A stretch of 64,000 bases of DNA, taken from contig DASTBV010000049.1 in NCBI GenBank assembly GCA_035711805.1, forward strand, positions 1-64,000, written 5' to 3'. Position numbers and translations under genes: made by a program. The notes under the pieces were generated by a model, which saw only the letters and a list, made by a program, of their open reading frames with translations, had not been told where the DNA came from and searched no databases. This stretch comes from Gp6-AA40 sp035711805. GTDB lineage: Bacteria; Acidobacteriota; Vicinamibacteria; Vicinamibacterales; UBA2999. Of the stretch, positions 15,701-23,378 are shown piece by piece (within the stretch, counting starts at the first letter, position 1; the number at the start of each line of letters is the position of its first letter).

Positions 15701-17126
15701 CCAGCGTCGAGCGATCGAGCGTGACCTCACCGCTGAAGGCACTGCCGCGTCCCTTGAGCGTGTAGGCGAGCTGCAGATCGCTCGTTGCCGGCGGCACGTT
15801 CGCCACCGCAGGGAGATTGCGCAGGTTCACGCCGGTGGCGCGTCCGCGGAGATCAAGCGCCAGAGGAGTCGCAGCCCGTACCGTTCCCGTCGCCGTTGCG
15901 TACCCGCCATACGCGTTACCGCGTACATTCAGCCGCACGGTCGTCCCGTCGATTCGACCGTTGCCGACGACGCGGCGCGCTTCATAGCCGGCGATGCGCA
16001 CATGGTCGACATCGACCGCCCATGACCCGCGGATCGGCCGCCCCTCCTCCGGCAGAACCAGATCGAAACGGGTATCCCCGGTGATGGTACTTCCCAGCCG
16101 CCGGTTGCCGTCGCGCGTCAGTGCGCGGACGTTCAGACGCTCGACGTGCGCCGTGCCGCTCGCGCGCCGGACGGGTGCCGCCGCATCCAGCGTCAGGTCG
16201 GCCTTGACGTCGCCGAGCTGCCGGTCGCGCAGCGACAGGTCCACCGCCAGCCGGTCGACTGGTCCCCGCGCCGCCACCTCGAACGCGGGCTGCATGTCAT
16301 ACCCGCGCAGCTGCGGGATAAGCCTGGCCAGCTCGTTGAGCGCCAGCTTGTCCGACGAGGCCCTGACGTCGATGACCGGCGACCCGCCTTCGATGTTGCG
16401 CACGCTGCCGTTCACACGGAGCGTGCTCTCTTCGGTCCGGATGGCGACGTTGTCGAACGCGATCGCATTCGGCGTGCGACGGATGACGCCGGACATCCCG
16501 TTGATGCCGATGTTCGGTTCGGCGGCGCGCAGCGAGACGCGCTCGATGTCAACGGTGAGTTCGTCTTCGTTGCTTTTGACGCCGACCGTGGCATCCAGCT
16601 TCTCGATCCGCGCGGGCACGTCGACGCCGCCGGTTCCGACCGCGCCCTTCTCGACGAACAACGTGCCGTCGCTGATGGCGATCTGGCCAATCTCCAGCGT
16701 CCGGCGGTTCTTGGGCTGGTCCGGATCAGGCGTGCGCGCCTTGATCAGATGCGCGAGATTCCAGCCCTGCGCGTCGCGCTCCAGATGCAGCACCGGCCGC
16801 GTCAGGCGGATCTGGTCGAGCACGACGTCGCCGCGGATGAACGTGAACGCGTTGTAATCCAGGCTGATATCGTCCACGCCGACGACCGTCTCGCCGTCGA
16901 CGGTGACGTCGACATCCGCCAGCGCCACGCCGAAAAACAGGTTCCCATCGAGCTTCCCGATCGACAGCTGCCCGTTCACGTAGTCCGCTGCCTGCCGCAC
17001 GATGAAGCCGCGCAGCCACTCCTTGAACCACGTGGTCTGGGTGACGATCACCGCCATCGACGTCGCGCCGACGATCAGCGTCGCCACAAACGCGATGACT
17101 TGAAGGGAACGTCTCGTGAACGACAT
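12747..17126 (-). CDS. tamB: Translocation and assembly module protein TamB
   Basis: 1459 residues, the usual size for TamB (DUF490). A single N-terminal membrane anchor (VIAFVATLIVGATSMAVIV, ~residues 10-28) is followed by long beta-rich AsmA/TamB repeats and the conserved C-terminal DUF490 domain (NPALNIRARRIISGVETFVQVQG, SNPPLDQADILSLIVF), ending in Phe. TamB spans the periplasm as a lipid-conducting beta-taco and works with the outer-membrane TamA/TamL. It begins 16 bases after the tamA-like gene on the same strand. Its last ~51 codons are repeated as a remnant at 9992-10143. Confidence 0.95.
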   Translation of the reverse strand: MSFTRRSLQVIAFVATLIVGATSMAVIVTQTTWFKEWLRGFIVRQAADYVNGQLSIGKLDGNLFFGVALADVDVTVDGETVVGVDDISLDYNAFTFIRGDVVLDQIRLTRPVLHLERDAQGWNLAHLIKARTPDPDQPKNRRTLEIGQIAISDGTLFVEKGAVGTGGVDVPARIEKLDATVGVKSNEDELTVDIERVSLRAAEPNIGINGMSGVIRRTPNAIAFDNVAIRTEESTLRVNGSVRNIEGGSPVIDVRASSDKLALNELARLIPQLRGYDMQPAFEVAARGPVDRLAVDLSLRDRQLGDVKADLTLDAAAPVRRASGTAHVERLNVRALTRDGNRRLGSTITGDTRFDLVLPEEGRPIRGSWAVDVDHVRIAGYEARRVVGNGRIDGTTVRLNVRGNAYGGYATATGTVRAATPLALDLRGRATGVNLRNLPAVANVPPATSDLQLAYTLKGRGSAFSGEVTLDRSTLAGATIEQGAAGTFSFGSGAPTYTAKGQVSGLDVQRVGQEFGIQAIAVDRYRSVVNGPFDVTGSGGGRYPLTLDVTGTLVDSQLFAATFPRMDVTANLAGGNMRVRTAGSFTGLNPARVAGDTRADGMLNGSIDAETALRGYAAGVTVDSLETSGHVELTRSTLGKLTIDSAVVDGSYAGREGQLKQLRIAGPDMNVTGQGTIALNESGASNLTIHADTPSLDRVGEIVGQDMKGSAVVDATITGNARALKASGSLTGSNIGRGDNEALSLKSTFTATIPDLQIEQAQLQASSTATFLEIGGQKINEVTADTTYSKSRLDFKGVAKEGRRELTAGGSLLLHPDHQEIHVDSLALRSEQIEWRTPEGASADVRYGSNRIEVKNLQLVNADQRITADGVIAGIDSTLQVRAENVDVAQLDTLLLGDGRLAGRFTGDAEISGSTKAPTVTSKFTLSQGAFRNYMFEALTGTVDYTQSGIAMDVRLQQTPTAWITAKGVAPVTLFRPTPPGVDAHDETRAGGVLDVQIASSPIELGIIQGFTPYVTNVTGTMQANVRLTGTGYDPHAEGTVEIKGGAFQIPEFGTAYTGLDTRIDLQPDVVTVREFKILDSRGFPLTIGGTLGVHERELGAVDINVQSQSFEIIDNRIADLKLNSNLKLTGELRKPRLEGSVDVENGTIFLAELLDRVTANPYAIEAEAALPGADEAARATPPAEGTPAPKQPSLFDALDLDVAVAIPDNLVMRGTNLRPANAPIDIGDMNATVGGMIRARKLPGAELQIVGDVNTVRGNYSFQGRRFEILRDGHIRFDGGDELNPALNIRARRIISGVETFVQVQGTMKQPELSFSSNPPLDQADILSLIVFNQPINELGEGQQVSLTERATALAGGYLATGLSRSISNALELDEFEIEAGERGFGPTLSVGEQVGEHLFFRVRQGFGDAQATELILEYQLKDHLRVQANVAETSSTQRVTFRRIERAGLDLLFFFSF

Positions 17127-17142
17127 CAGGGCACCCGCCGCA

Positions 17143-19014
17143 TCAGAACGCCTGTCCGACGCTGAAGTGGATGCGGATGCGGCGCTTCTGCGGTTCGCCG
17201 TCGATCAGCAGTCCTTCGATCGGATTGAGCTGGTAGCCGACGTCGAAACGCGCCGGTCCGATCGGCGTCTGATAGCGGAGACCGGGGCCGACGGCGAAGC
17301 GCAGATCGCCAAGGTCGAAGTTCTTCGCCTCGCGCCAGACGTTGCCGAAATCAAAGAACGCGACGGCGCCGAACTTTCCTTTCAGCTGAAAACGCGTCTC
17401 CGCCGAGCCCTCGAGCATCGACAGTCCACCGATCGGGAACCCCTCGGACAGCGGACTGACGTCGAAGCGCCCCCAGCCGCGAATGCTCGACGATCCCCCG
17501 AGGAAGAAGCGGCGGTAGAACGGCACGTTCGCCTCGTCATTCGCCGTCGGGACGATGGAGCCGATGCGTAAGCGGTTCGCGACAGTCACCCGTCGCCGGA
17601 GGGTCAGAAAATGGCGCGCCTCGGCCGACGCGGACCAGAAGTTGTAACTGCCCCACATCAGTCTGCCGGCCTGTTCGAGGTGCCCGGTCAGGACGTAGCC
17701 GCTGGTTGCATTGAGCAGGCTGTCGGTCGTGTTGCGTGAGATGTCGAACGCGACGCCCGACAGCGTGCCTCGTGATCCGCCCGTGGTCGGATCGAGGCCG
17801 AGCGCGATCAAGTCATCGCGAATCGTCGGATCCTCGAGCGCCGCGGGATCGACGGTGCTCTCCTGCCGCTCGTTGACGAAACTGATCGTCCAGAAGCTCT
17901 GCTGGTTGGGCTGGTAGCGCAGGATGACGCGACCGCCCAACTGCTTGCTGTCGTAGACCGGCTCCCTGGCCTGCCACGCCTGGCCGTCGAAGTTGAGAGA
18001 GAGACGCGAGGACAGGAAGAATGGCTCGCGGTAATCGACGCGGACGCCTCGGTCGAGCGACGACCATTTCGCTTCCACGCCGGCCTGCTGCGCGCCGCCG
18101 AACACGTTGCGATGGTCCCAGCGGACGCGCGCGCGCGCCTGTTCCTCCGTGCCGTAGCCGACGCCGGTCGTGACCTTCTGATGCTTGCCTTCCGCGACGG
18201 TGATTCGGACCGGCACGTCCTCGTTCATCAGCACCGGTTCCTCGAGCGGCTCCACGTTGACGAACTCGAACAGTTCGAGCCCGTAGAGCTTCCGCTGGCT
18301 CTCGCGCAGTTCGCGCCGCGTGAATCGATCCCCGGGCTTGAACGTCAGCTGCCTGCGGATGACGTGCTCGCTCACGCTCGCGAATCCTCTGATATCGATT
18401 TCGCCGAACCGCGCGAGCACGCCCGGTGTCGCCGCGAACGTCAGCCGGCGCAGCCGCGGGCCGGCCTCGGCTTCCTCCACCGTCACTTCGGCATACGGAT
18501 ACCCGTCGTCGCGCAGGGCATTGAGCACGCGCTCGCGCGACGCGGTGGTGAGCTGCCGATCGAGCGGACGGCCAGGCTGGAGCGGCAGCGTGTCCCGCAG
18601 TTCGCCTTGCCGATCCGCCGGCAGCACGTCGAATCCACGGATCTCGATCGCGTCGACGCGAATCGGTTCACCTTCGACGATGTCGACGGTGACGTCGACC
18701 TTGTCCTGCGCCTCGTTGAGACGGACGTCGAATGAACGGACGCGCGCGTCCGGGAAACCACGGTCGCGGTAGAAGGCCTCAATCCGTTTGAGATCCGCTT
18801 CGAAGGCGCGCCGATCGAAGTACCGCTTGCGGCTCCACGGGATCCACGATCCTTGCTTTGTCTGCAGCGCGCTGGTCAGCGCGCCCTTGTCGACTTGGTC
18901 GACGCCATTGAAGTGGAGCCCGGAGATCTGGATGTCCCCTTCCTCGCGGCAGCCCGCGACACAGGTGACACCCACGAGGACCAATAAGAGGAAGGCGGCG
19001 CGGTACCGGGTCAT
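17143..19014 (-). CDS. TamA/TamL-like Omp85 outer-membrane protein
   Basis: 623 residues. The N-terminus LLLVLVGVTCVAGC ends in a lipobox-like Cys, so the protein may be lipidated, as in TamL, rather than having an ordinary signal peptide. Three POTRA-like domains follow (VDAIEIRGFDVLP, RFGEIDIRGFASVSEHVIRRQ), then a 16-strand barrel with the Omp85 motif GSSSIRGWGRF and a C-terminal Phe. It is the outer-membrane partner of the adjacent tamB. GTG/ATG choice is not an issue: ATG 19014 directly precedes the signal. Confidence 0.93.
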   Translation of the reverse strand: MTRYRAAFLLLVLVGVTCVAGCREEGDIQISGLHFNGVDQVDKGALTSALQTKQGSWIPWSRKRYFDRRAFEADLKRIEAFYRDRGFPDARVRSFDVRLNEAQDKVDVTVDIVEGEPIRVDAIEIRGFDVLPADRQGELRDTLPLQPGRPLDRQLTTASRERVLNALRDDGYPYAEVTVEEAEAGPRLRRLTFAATPGVLARFGEIDIRGFASVSEHVIRRQLTFKPGDRFTRRELRESQRKLYGLELFEFVNVEPLEEPVLMNEDVPVRITVAEGKHQKVTTGVGYGTEEQARARVRWDHRNVFGGAQQAGVEAKWSSLDRGVRVDYREPFFLSSRLSLNFDGQAWQAREPVYDSKQLGGRVILRYQPNQQSFWTISFVNERQESTVDPAALEDPTIRDDLIALGLDPTTGGSRGTLSGVAFDISRNTTDSLLNATSGYVLTGHLEQAGRLMWGSYNFWSASAEARHFLTLRRRVTVANRLRIGSIVPTANDEANVPFYRRFFLGGSSSIRGWGRFDVSPLSEGFPIGGLSMLEGSAETRFQLKGKFGAVAFFDFGNVWREAKNFDLGDLRFAVGPGLRYQTPIGPARFDVGYQLNPIEGLLIDGEPQKRRIRIHFSVGQAF

Positions 19015-19049
19015 GCCGACCTGTGCAGAAACACAGGCCGTGCCAAGCC

Positions 19050-19078
19050 GGCTTCAGGGCTCAGGCCTCAGGAATCAG
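19050..19078. repeat. CTCAGGCCTCAGGAATCAG-type intergenic repeat, copy 1
   Basis: Direct copies of the motif occur here and at about 19323-19366, and an inverted copy lies at 19421-19446 (CTGATTCCTGAGGCCTG). They flank the small membrane-protein gene at 19106-19309. Confidence 0.6.
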
Positions 19079-19105
19079 AGGCCCGAGCAAGGGATGAGTC
19101 AGCGG

Positions 19106-19309
19106 CTAGACATCGCGCGTAGTGGTCGTGGTCACGGCGCGTGGCGTTGACGCCACCGCGAGCATGATCCCGAAGCCGATCGCGACAATGGCGCCGATGG
19201 CGAGCCAGATTCCCGGGATGTCATCGAGGACGCCGGCCTGCCACAACGCGAGACCAGCGCCGATCAACAGGACGAAGTAACCGACGAGGTAGAGTTTCAA
19301 GTACTTCAT
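19106..19309 (-). CDS. Small two-helix membrane protein, unknown
   Basis: 67 residues with two membrane segments (LYLVGYFVLLIGAGLALW and GIWLAIGAIVAIGFGIMLAV) separated by a short acidic loop, and a Thr-rich tail. No family is recognised, though tiny two-span proteins of this sort are common next to envelope genes. It lies 91 bases upstream of the tamA-like gene on the same strand and is bordered by intergenic repeats. Confidence 0.65.
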   Translation of the reverse strand: MKYLKLYLVGYFVLLIGAGLALWQAGVLDDIPGIWLAIGAIVAIGFGIMLAVASTPRAVTTTTTRDV

Positions 19310-19322
19310 GCCTGACTCAAGA

Positions 19323-19446
19323 AGCAGGAATCAGGCCGGAGGGCTCAGGCCTCAGCCGGAATCAGGCGAGTACAAAAAAACGGCCCAAGGCGTTGACGCC
19401 TTGGGCCTTGACCAGTCTGAGGCCTGTGGCCTGATTCCTGAGGCCT
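19323..19446. repeat. CTCAGGCCTCAGGAATCAG-type repeats, direct and inverted copies
   Basis: The stretch between the OmpA gene and the small membrane gene holds two degenerate direct copies (19323-19366) and one inverted copy (19421-19446) around a terminator. No gene is seen in it. Confidence 0.6.
19374..19407 (-). terminator. Rho-independent terminator of the OmpA-family gene
   Basis: A 12-base perfect stem (GGCCCAAGGCGT / ACGCCTTGGGCC, 19382-19407) is followed on the minus strand by seven T residues (the A-run at 19374-19380). It lies 44 bases past the stop of the OmpA-family gene. It is the clearest intrinsic terminator in the window. Confidence 0.9.
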
Positions 19447-19450
19447 GCCC

Positions 19451-21202
19451 CTACTGCATGATGATCGCGAGATGCGCGCGCCGGTTGCGTGCGCGCCCCG
19501 CCGCGGTCTCGTTCGTGTCGATCGGACGATCTTCGCCGTAGCTCACCGTCCGCAGACGCGCCGGACTGATTCCCCGCATCACCAGGTAGTCGCGCGCGGA
19601 GTTGGCGCGGCGCTCACCCAGCGCGAGGTTGTACTGCTGCGTCCCGACGCTGTCGGCGTGACCTTCGATGGTCACGTTGATGCTCGGGTTCGCCTGCAGC
19701 TTGGCGATCGCGTCGTCGAGGATCTTCAGCGCGTCCGGCCGCAGGTTGAACCTGTCGAAGTCGAAGTGGACGTCTTCGAACTCGATTACCGTCCGCCGCT
19801 GGACGAGCAAACCCGCCGTCGCCGTGGTCTCGTTCTTCGCGTTGTCGGTCACGGTGACCGTCACGGTGACCGGACCTTCGTTCTGCGGCGCGGTGAACGT
19901 CGTGTTCGGCGCGTCGTTGGGGCTGACGTTCCCAGCCGTCGCAGTCCAGCGATAGGTCAGCGGGCCGCCTTCCGGATCCGTCGCCTGCGCGGCGCACTTC
20001 GCCGTCTGGCCCGGTTCCAGCACACTCGGGTCGCACTGAATCCGCGCGGTCGGCGGGCGGTTCGGTGCGGGTGCCGGTGGTGCGGGCTGCGTCACGGTCA
20101 CGGTGTTGGTGATCGTGGTCGTCTCCCTTATGCGGCGCACGCGCTGGCGCGGCGGCGTGACACCCGGATGGAAGCCGACCCGGAGGTCGAGCCCCCACGG
20201 GCTGTGCTCGATGTCGTTGCCGGCAACGATACGCCCCTGCGTGCCCGGGCTGTAGTTGCCACCGGCGTGCACGAACCAGCCGCTCTTCGCCTGCCAGACG
20301 CCGCCGAACTTGAACGTCGTCCAGTCGTGAATCGGGCTGAGGACCGGCGCGATGCTGTTGTCTTCGGCCACGTATGGCGGGTTCAGGACCTGCGTGTTGT
20401 CCTTGATGACGAACTCGCCGTTCCACTCGAGCAGCGCCCGGAACTGCGAGCGCGAGGGGAATGTGGCGCCGAGGCCCCACGAGATGCCATCCGAGACCCT
20501 GAAGCCCTCGGGGTCGCCACGTAGGACGCCGCCGACGACACCGGTCAGCTCGGTGGAGCGAGCGAATTCACGGCTGCCGACGAGCTCGACGTGACCGTCC
20601 CAGTCGTTGGTGCTCGACCAGCTCGCACCGGTCGGGAACTTCACCATGACACGCGGCGCGAGACTCATCGCGTCGCCGCGCCCCTGCTGCAGGGCGCTCC
20701 ACTTGCCGCCGACGATGAGCGGACCGCCGAGATTTTTCGACCAGCCCCGCCGCATGTACGGGAATTCCTGCGACACGCCTCCGAATGTCGGGTCGGCCCC
20801 GAACACCGGCTGTACGTCTCGGTCCAAGCGGACCATTCGCCACGATCCGAACAACTCGAACCGGTCAGCGATGCCGATCGCGCCTGTCACGCCGATCTGA
20901 TTGACGTCGGTCAACCCCTGCTTGCGGTCATAATTGGCGCGAAACACGCTGAAGGACCACTTTCCCGCCGGCATCGTTTCCGCCGTGGGAACGAACCACA
21001 GACCCGTGTCGCCGTTGATCGTCGGAAGGGCGGGACGCGGAGTCGTGTCCCCTTCCAGGACAACCTCGTCCGACGTGACGACCGGGCCTGATGTGGTGGT
21101 GGTTGTAGTGCTTTTGCCGCCGCCTTGCTGTGCCTGCGCCGCGGCGGGCGTGGCCGCGAGCGCGCTCACCAGGAACGCAGTAGACAAAATCCGCACGAAC
21201 AC
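19451..21202 (-). CDS. OmpA-family outer-membrane protein with barrel, PKD-like domain and peptidoglycan-binding C-terminus
   Basis: 583 residues from GTG 21202, which has AGAGG upstream and begins a clean signal peptide (FVRILSTAFLVSALAATPAAAQA). The first ~330 mature residues look like an outer-membrane barrel (alternating aromatic strands, FVHAGGNYSPGTQGR). A Pro-rich linker and a PKD/Ig-like domain (PTARIQCDPSVLEPGQTAKCAA..TFTAPQNEGPVTVTVTVTDN) follow. The C-terminal OmpA domain has FDFDRFNLRPDALKILDDA and the peptidoglycan-binding NLALGERRANSARDYL. It should anchor the outer membrane to the cell wall. Confidence 0.9.
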   Translation of the reverse strand: MFVRILSTAFLVSALAATPAAAQAQQGGGKSTTTTTTSGPVVTSDEVVLEGDTTPRPALPTINGDTGLWFVPTAETMPAGKWSFSVFRANYDRKQGLTDVNQIGVTGAIGIADRFELFGSWRMVRLDRDVQPVFGADPTFGGVSQEFPYMRRGWSKNLGGPLIVGGKWSALQQGRGDAMSLAPRVMVKFPTGASWSSTNDWDGHVELVGSREFARSTELTGVVGGVLRGDPEGFRVSDGISWGLGATFPSRSQFRALLEWNGEFVIKDNTQVLNPPYVAEDNSIAPVLSPIHDWTTFKFGGVWQAKSGWFVHAGGNYSPGTQGRIVAGNDIEHSPWGLDLRVGFHPGVTPPRQRVRRIRETTTITNTVTVTQPAPPAPAPNRPPTARIQCDPSVLEPGQTAKCAAQATDPEGGPLTYRWTATAGNVSPNDAPNTTFTAPQNEGPVTVTVTVTDNAKNETTATAGLLVQRRTVIEFEDVHFDFDRFNLRPDALKILDDAIAKLQANPSINVTIEGHADSVGTQQYNLALGERRANSARDYLVMRGISPARLRTVSYGEDRPIDTNETAAGRARNRRAHLAIIMQ

Positions 21203-21246
21203 TAGTGCCTCTCTTCTCCGGCTCGATGTCGAAAAACGGGCCAGTG

Positions 21247-21513
21247 TTAGTCTACTCGCCCAGGCTCCATTCCGGATGTGGAAACTACGCCTACGGTACT
21301 CACATCGGCTGGATTGGCTGGCGGCGCCAGTCGTCCGCGACCACCGCGGCTGATCTGCCCGCCCTTGCGCCCTGCAGCACGGGCCTCGTCGGCGGTCCAC
21401 TCGTGGGCGGTGCCTTTCTCATGCGCAGCGCGTCCACCCTTGCTGGCGATTTCACGCTGTTTCTCCGGCGACATCGACGCAAAGCCACGGCGCTCTTTTC
21501 GAATTCCGTCCAC
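21247..21513 (-). CDS. KGG-repeat stress-type protein (YciG/GsiB-like)
   Basis: 88 residues from GTG 21513 with GGAGGAG just upstream. Repeated KGG units (IASKGGRAAHEKG, AAGRKGGQISRGG) define the hydrophilic Con-10/GsiB-like family linked in other bacteria to general and desiccation stress. The first residues MDGIRKERRGFASMSPEKQREIASKGG match YciG-type starts. It shares direction with the OmpA gene, 44 bases ahead of it. Confidence 0.85.
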   Translation of the reverse strand: MDGIRKERRGFASMSPEKQREIASKGGRAAHEKGTAHEWTADEARAAGRKGGQISRGGRGRLAPPANPADVSTVGVVSTSGMEPGRVD

Positions 21514-21764
21514 AGCACTCCTCCTCGTCTACGCCGTGACCTCACGGCCGGGTTGCTCGTTCGTTACCGTGCATCCCACACGGTTTTGCGAGGGGTCGGG
21601 CTACAAGCCGTATGCCACCGCAGCATTAAGTGCACGATAAAAAAGAACCGATTTATCAACGATTTACGAGCGGTCCTAGGAAGGGAGGGGCGGCCGTCTG
21701 AAGCATATCACTACAGATGAGGTTCCCGGTGCGTAGCAATTTCAAACTCCGTTAACATGGCGAC
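21514..21764. other. Divergent intergenic region, 251 bases
   Basis: It lies between the KGG gene and the YggX-like gene. It contains a relatively AT-rich patch around 21638-21668 and ends in TAACAT (21753-21758), six bases before the YggX-like ATG. I see no gene, hairpin or repeat in it. Confidence 0.5.
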
Positions 21765-22091
21765 ATGGCTGACGACTGCGCACCTTCTCCCGCCGAAGTC
21801 CCCGTAAGCAACAAGAGTGGTCGCACCGTCAAGTGCGTGAAGTTCGGCAAGGAACTTCCCGGCCTCGACGCTCAGCCCTGGCCGGGCGAGCTCGGGAAGC
21901 GCGTCTTCGAGAACGTCTCCGCGCAGGCGTGGAAGATGTGGGAAGAGCGGCAGAAGATGATCCTCAACGAGTACCGCCTGATGCCCTGGCAGAAAGAGGC
22001 GCAGCAGCTCGTGGCCACGCAGATGGAAGATTTCTTCTTCGGGGAAGGCGCGGCGCTGCCTCCAGGTTACGTGCCCCAACAATCCAAGTAG
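21765..22091 (+). CDS. Fe(2+)-trafficking / oxidative damage protection protein, YggX-like
   Basis: 108 residues. The core from VKCVKFGKELPGLDAQPWPGELGKRV through AWKMWEERQKMILNEYRLMPW to MEDFFFG matches YggX, a small cytoplasmic protein that protects Fe-S clusters and may handle iron in gamma- and beta-proteobacteria. The single family Cys is present in KCVKFG. The N-terminus is about 18 residues longer than usual and adds another Cys. The start has TAACAT six bases upstream and no Shine-Dalgarno. It converges on the ATP-grasp gene. Confidence 0.9.
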   Translation: MADDCAPSPAEVPVSNKSGRTVKCVKFGKELPGLDAQPWPGELGKRVFENVSAQAWKMWEERQKMILNEYRLMPWQKEAQQLVATQMEDFFFGEGAALPPGYVPQQSK

Positions 22092-22093
22092 AG

Positions 22094-22109
22094 TCCGGCT
22101 TTAGCCGGA
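22094..22109. repeat. TCCGGCT-TT-AGCCGGA palindrome
   Basis: A perfect seven-base inverted repeat with a two-base loop lies between the converging YggX-like and ATP-grasp genes. It overlaps the last codons and stop of the ATP-grasp gene, so the repeat sets that protein's final residues. It probably also serves as a terminator stem. Confidence 0.6.
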
Positions 22110-23378
22110 TTGAACGAACGGCACTTCCCTTTCGATAAGAAACCGCAGCTGCGCATGTGCCTCGCGCAGTGCGCGTTCGACCGCCGTTGCATCGCCGCCG
22201 TGCGCGAAGATGAACCCGAGATAGCTGTGCCCCTCCGGCAGCGGCACAAGGAGGGTGTCCACCTTGGCGGTGATGCGCACGTCGTCCACGTTGGCAACCC
22301 GGCGGGCAGCCTCGACACCGTCGACACCTCGAAAAACGCCACGCTGTGGGATCGGGATCATCATGACCCCCGACGCGGCCGGCTCCCGCCGGTACGGTCG
22401 GACGTCCTCCCCAAGCGCATGGCGCAGCAGCACCTCCTCGAACGACACGAGACCCGCCGGCCCTGATTCGCGTTCGAACCTCAACGCCCTGGCACACAGG
22501 CCGCCAATCGGGCGAGCGGCCACTTCGAGCACGTAGACGCCTGACGCGTTGACCCGGCACTCCGCGTGGATCGGGCCGTGACGCAATCCGAGCGCGCGCG
22601 CGGCGCGCGCAACGGCCGACACGATCGCTTCCTGCACCGGCGCCGGCTGCCGTGATGGCGTCAGGTAAATGCTTTCTTCGAAGAACGGCCCTTCGAGCGG
22701 ATCGGGCTTGTCGAAAATGGCGAAGGGCTGAAAATCGCCGCGCGTCAACGCGCCCTCGACGGCGAACTCATCGCCGGCGACGAACGATTCAATCAGCGCT
22801 GCGTCGTGCGCGGCATCGCGCTCGATGCGGATGTCCGGCGACATCATGAGCGTCCGCAGCCGCCCGAACGCCTCGATGAACTCCGCGGCATCGTTCACGC
22901 GTATGACGCCACGACTTCCCGAAAGCGCCAGCGGTTTGAGAACCGCCGGGAACGCGGCGTGGCCGGCCAGCCGCACCGGATCATCATGCAGCGAGACAGC
23001 CTCGAACTCGGGTGTCGGCAGTCCGGCGCTGCGCAACGCCTCGCGCGCCTGCAGTTTGTTGCGGCTGCGCGTGGCCGCGGCTGCCGGGTTTCCTTCCAGG
23101 CCCAGGGCGGCGGTGAGATGCGCGGCCAGAACGGCCGGTCTGTCGCCGACGGCAACGACACCGTCCGGCCGCGCGCGCGCGCATGCGGCCACCGCAGCGG
23201 CAACCGCGTCGGGCTCAACGCCGAATCTGACCGCGATGGCACGGTCGGACCACGGGTCTTCGAGCTGATCGCACCGGTCAGTCGCCAGCGTCAGCGTCGC
23301 GCCTGCGGCGCGCGCCGCGTCTCCGAACGAGCGCAGTTGATAGCCGGTCGTCGTGGCGAGAAGAAGTACTCGCTTCAC
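22101..23378 (-). CDS. ATP-grasp ligase, partner of the radical SAM gene
   Basis: 425 residues with the ATP-grasp fold: an N-terminal Rossmann-like domain (RVLLLATTTGYQLRSF), NKLQAREALRSAGLPTPEF, the Lys-containing AVLKPLALSGSRGV, a flexible loop, and a metal-binding site HAECRVNASGVYVLEVAARPIGG. Such enzymes join a carboxylate to an amine or thiol through an acyl-phosphate; biotin-carboxylase-like and L-amino-acid ligases are the nearest groups. The product is unknown. GTG 23378 overlaps the radical SAM stop in GTGA, strong evidence for translational coupling and a shared pathway. Confidence 0.88.
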   Translation of the reverse strand: MKRVLLLATTTGYQLRSFGDAARAAGATLTLATDRCDQLEDPWSDRAIAVRFGVEPDAVAAAVAACARARPDGVVAVGDRPAVLAAHLTAALGLEGNPAAAATRSRNKLQAREALRSAGLPTPEFEAVSLHDDPVRLAGHAAFPAVLKPLALSGSRGVIRVNDAAEFIEAFGRLRTLMMSPDIRIERDAAHDAALIESFVAGDEFAVEGALTRGDFQPFAIFDKPDPLEGPFFEESIYLTPSRQPAPVQEAIVSAVARAARALGLRHGPIHAECRVNASGVYVLEVAARPIGGLCARALRFERESGPAGLVSFEEVLLRHALGEDVRPYRREPAASGVMMIPIPQRGVFRGVDGVEAARRVANVDDVRITAKVDTLLVPLPEGHSYLGFIFAHGGDATAVERALREAHAQLRFLIEREVPFVQSG

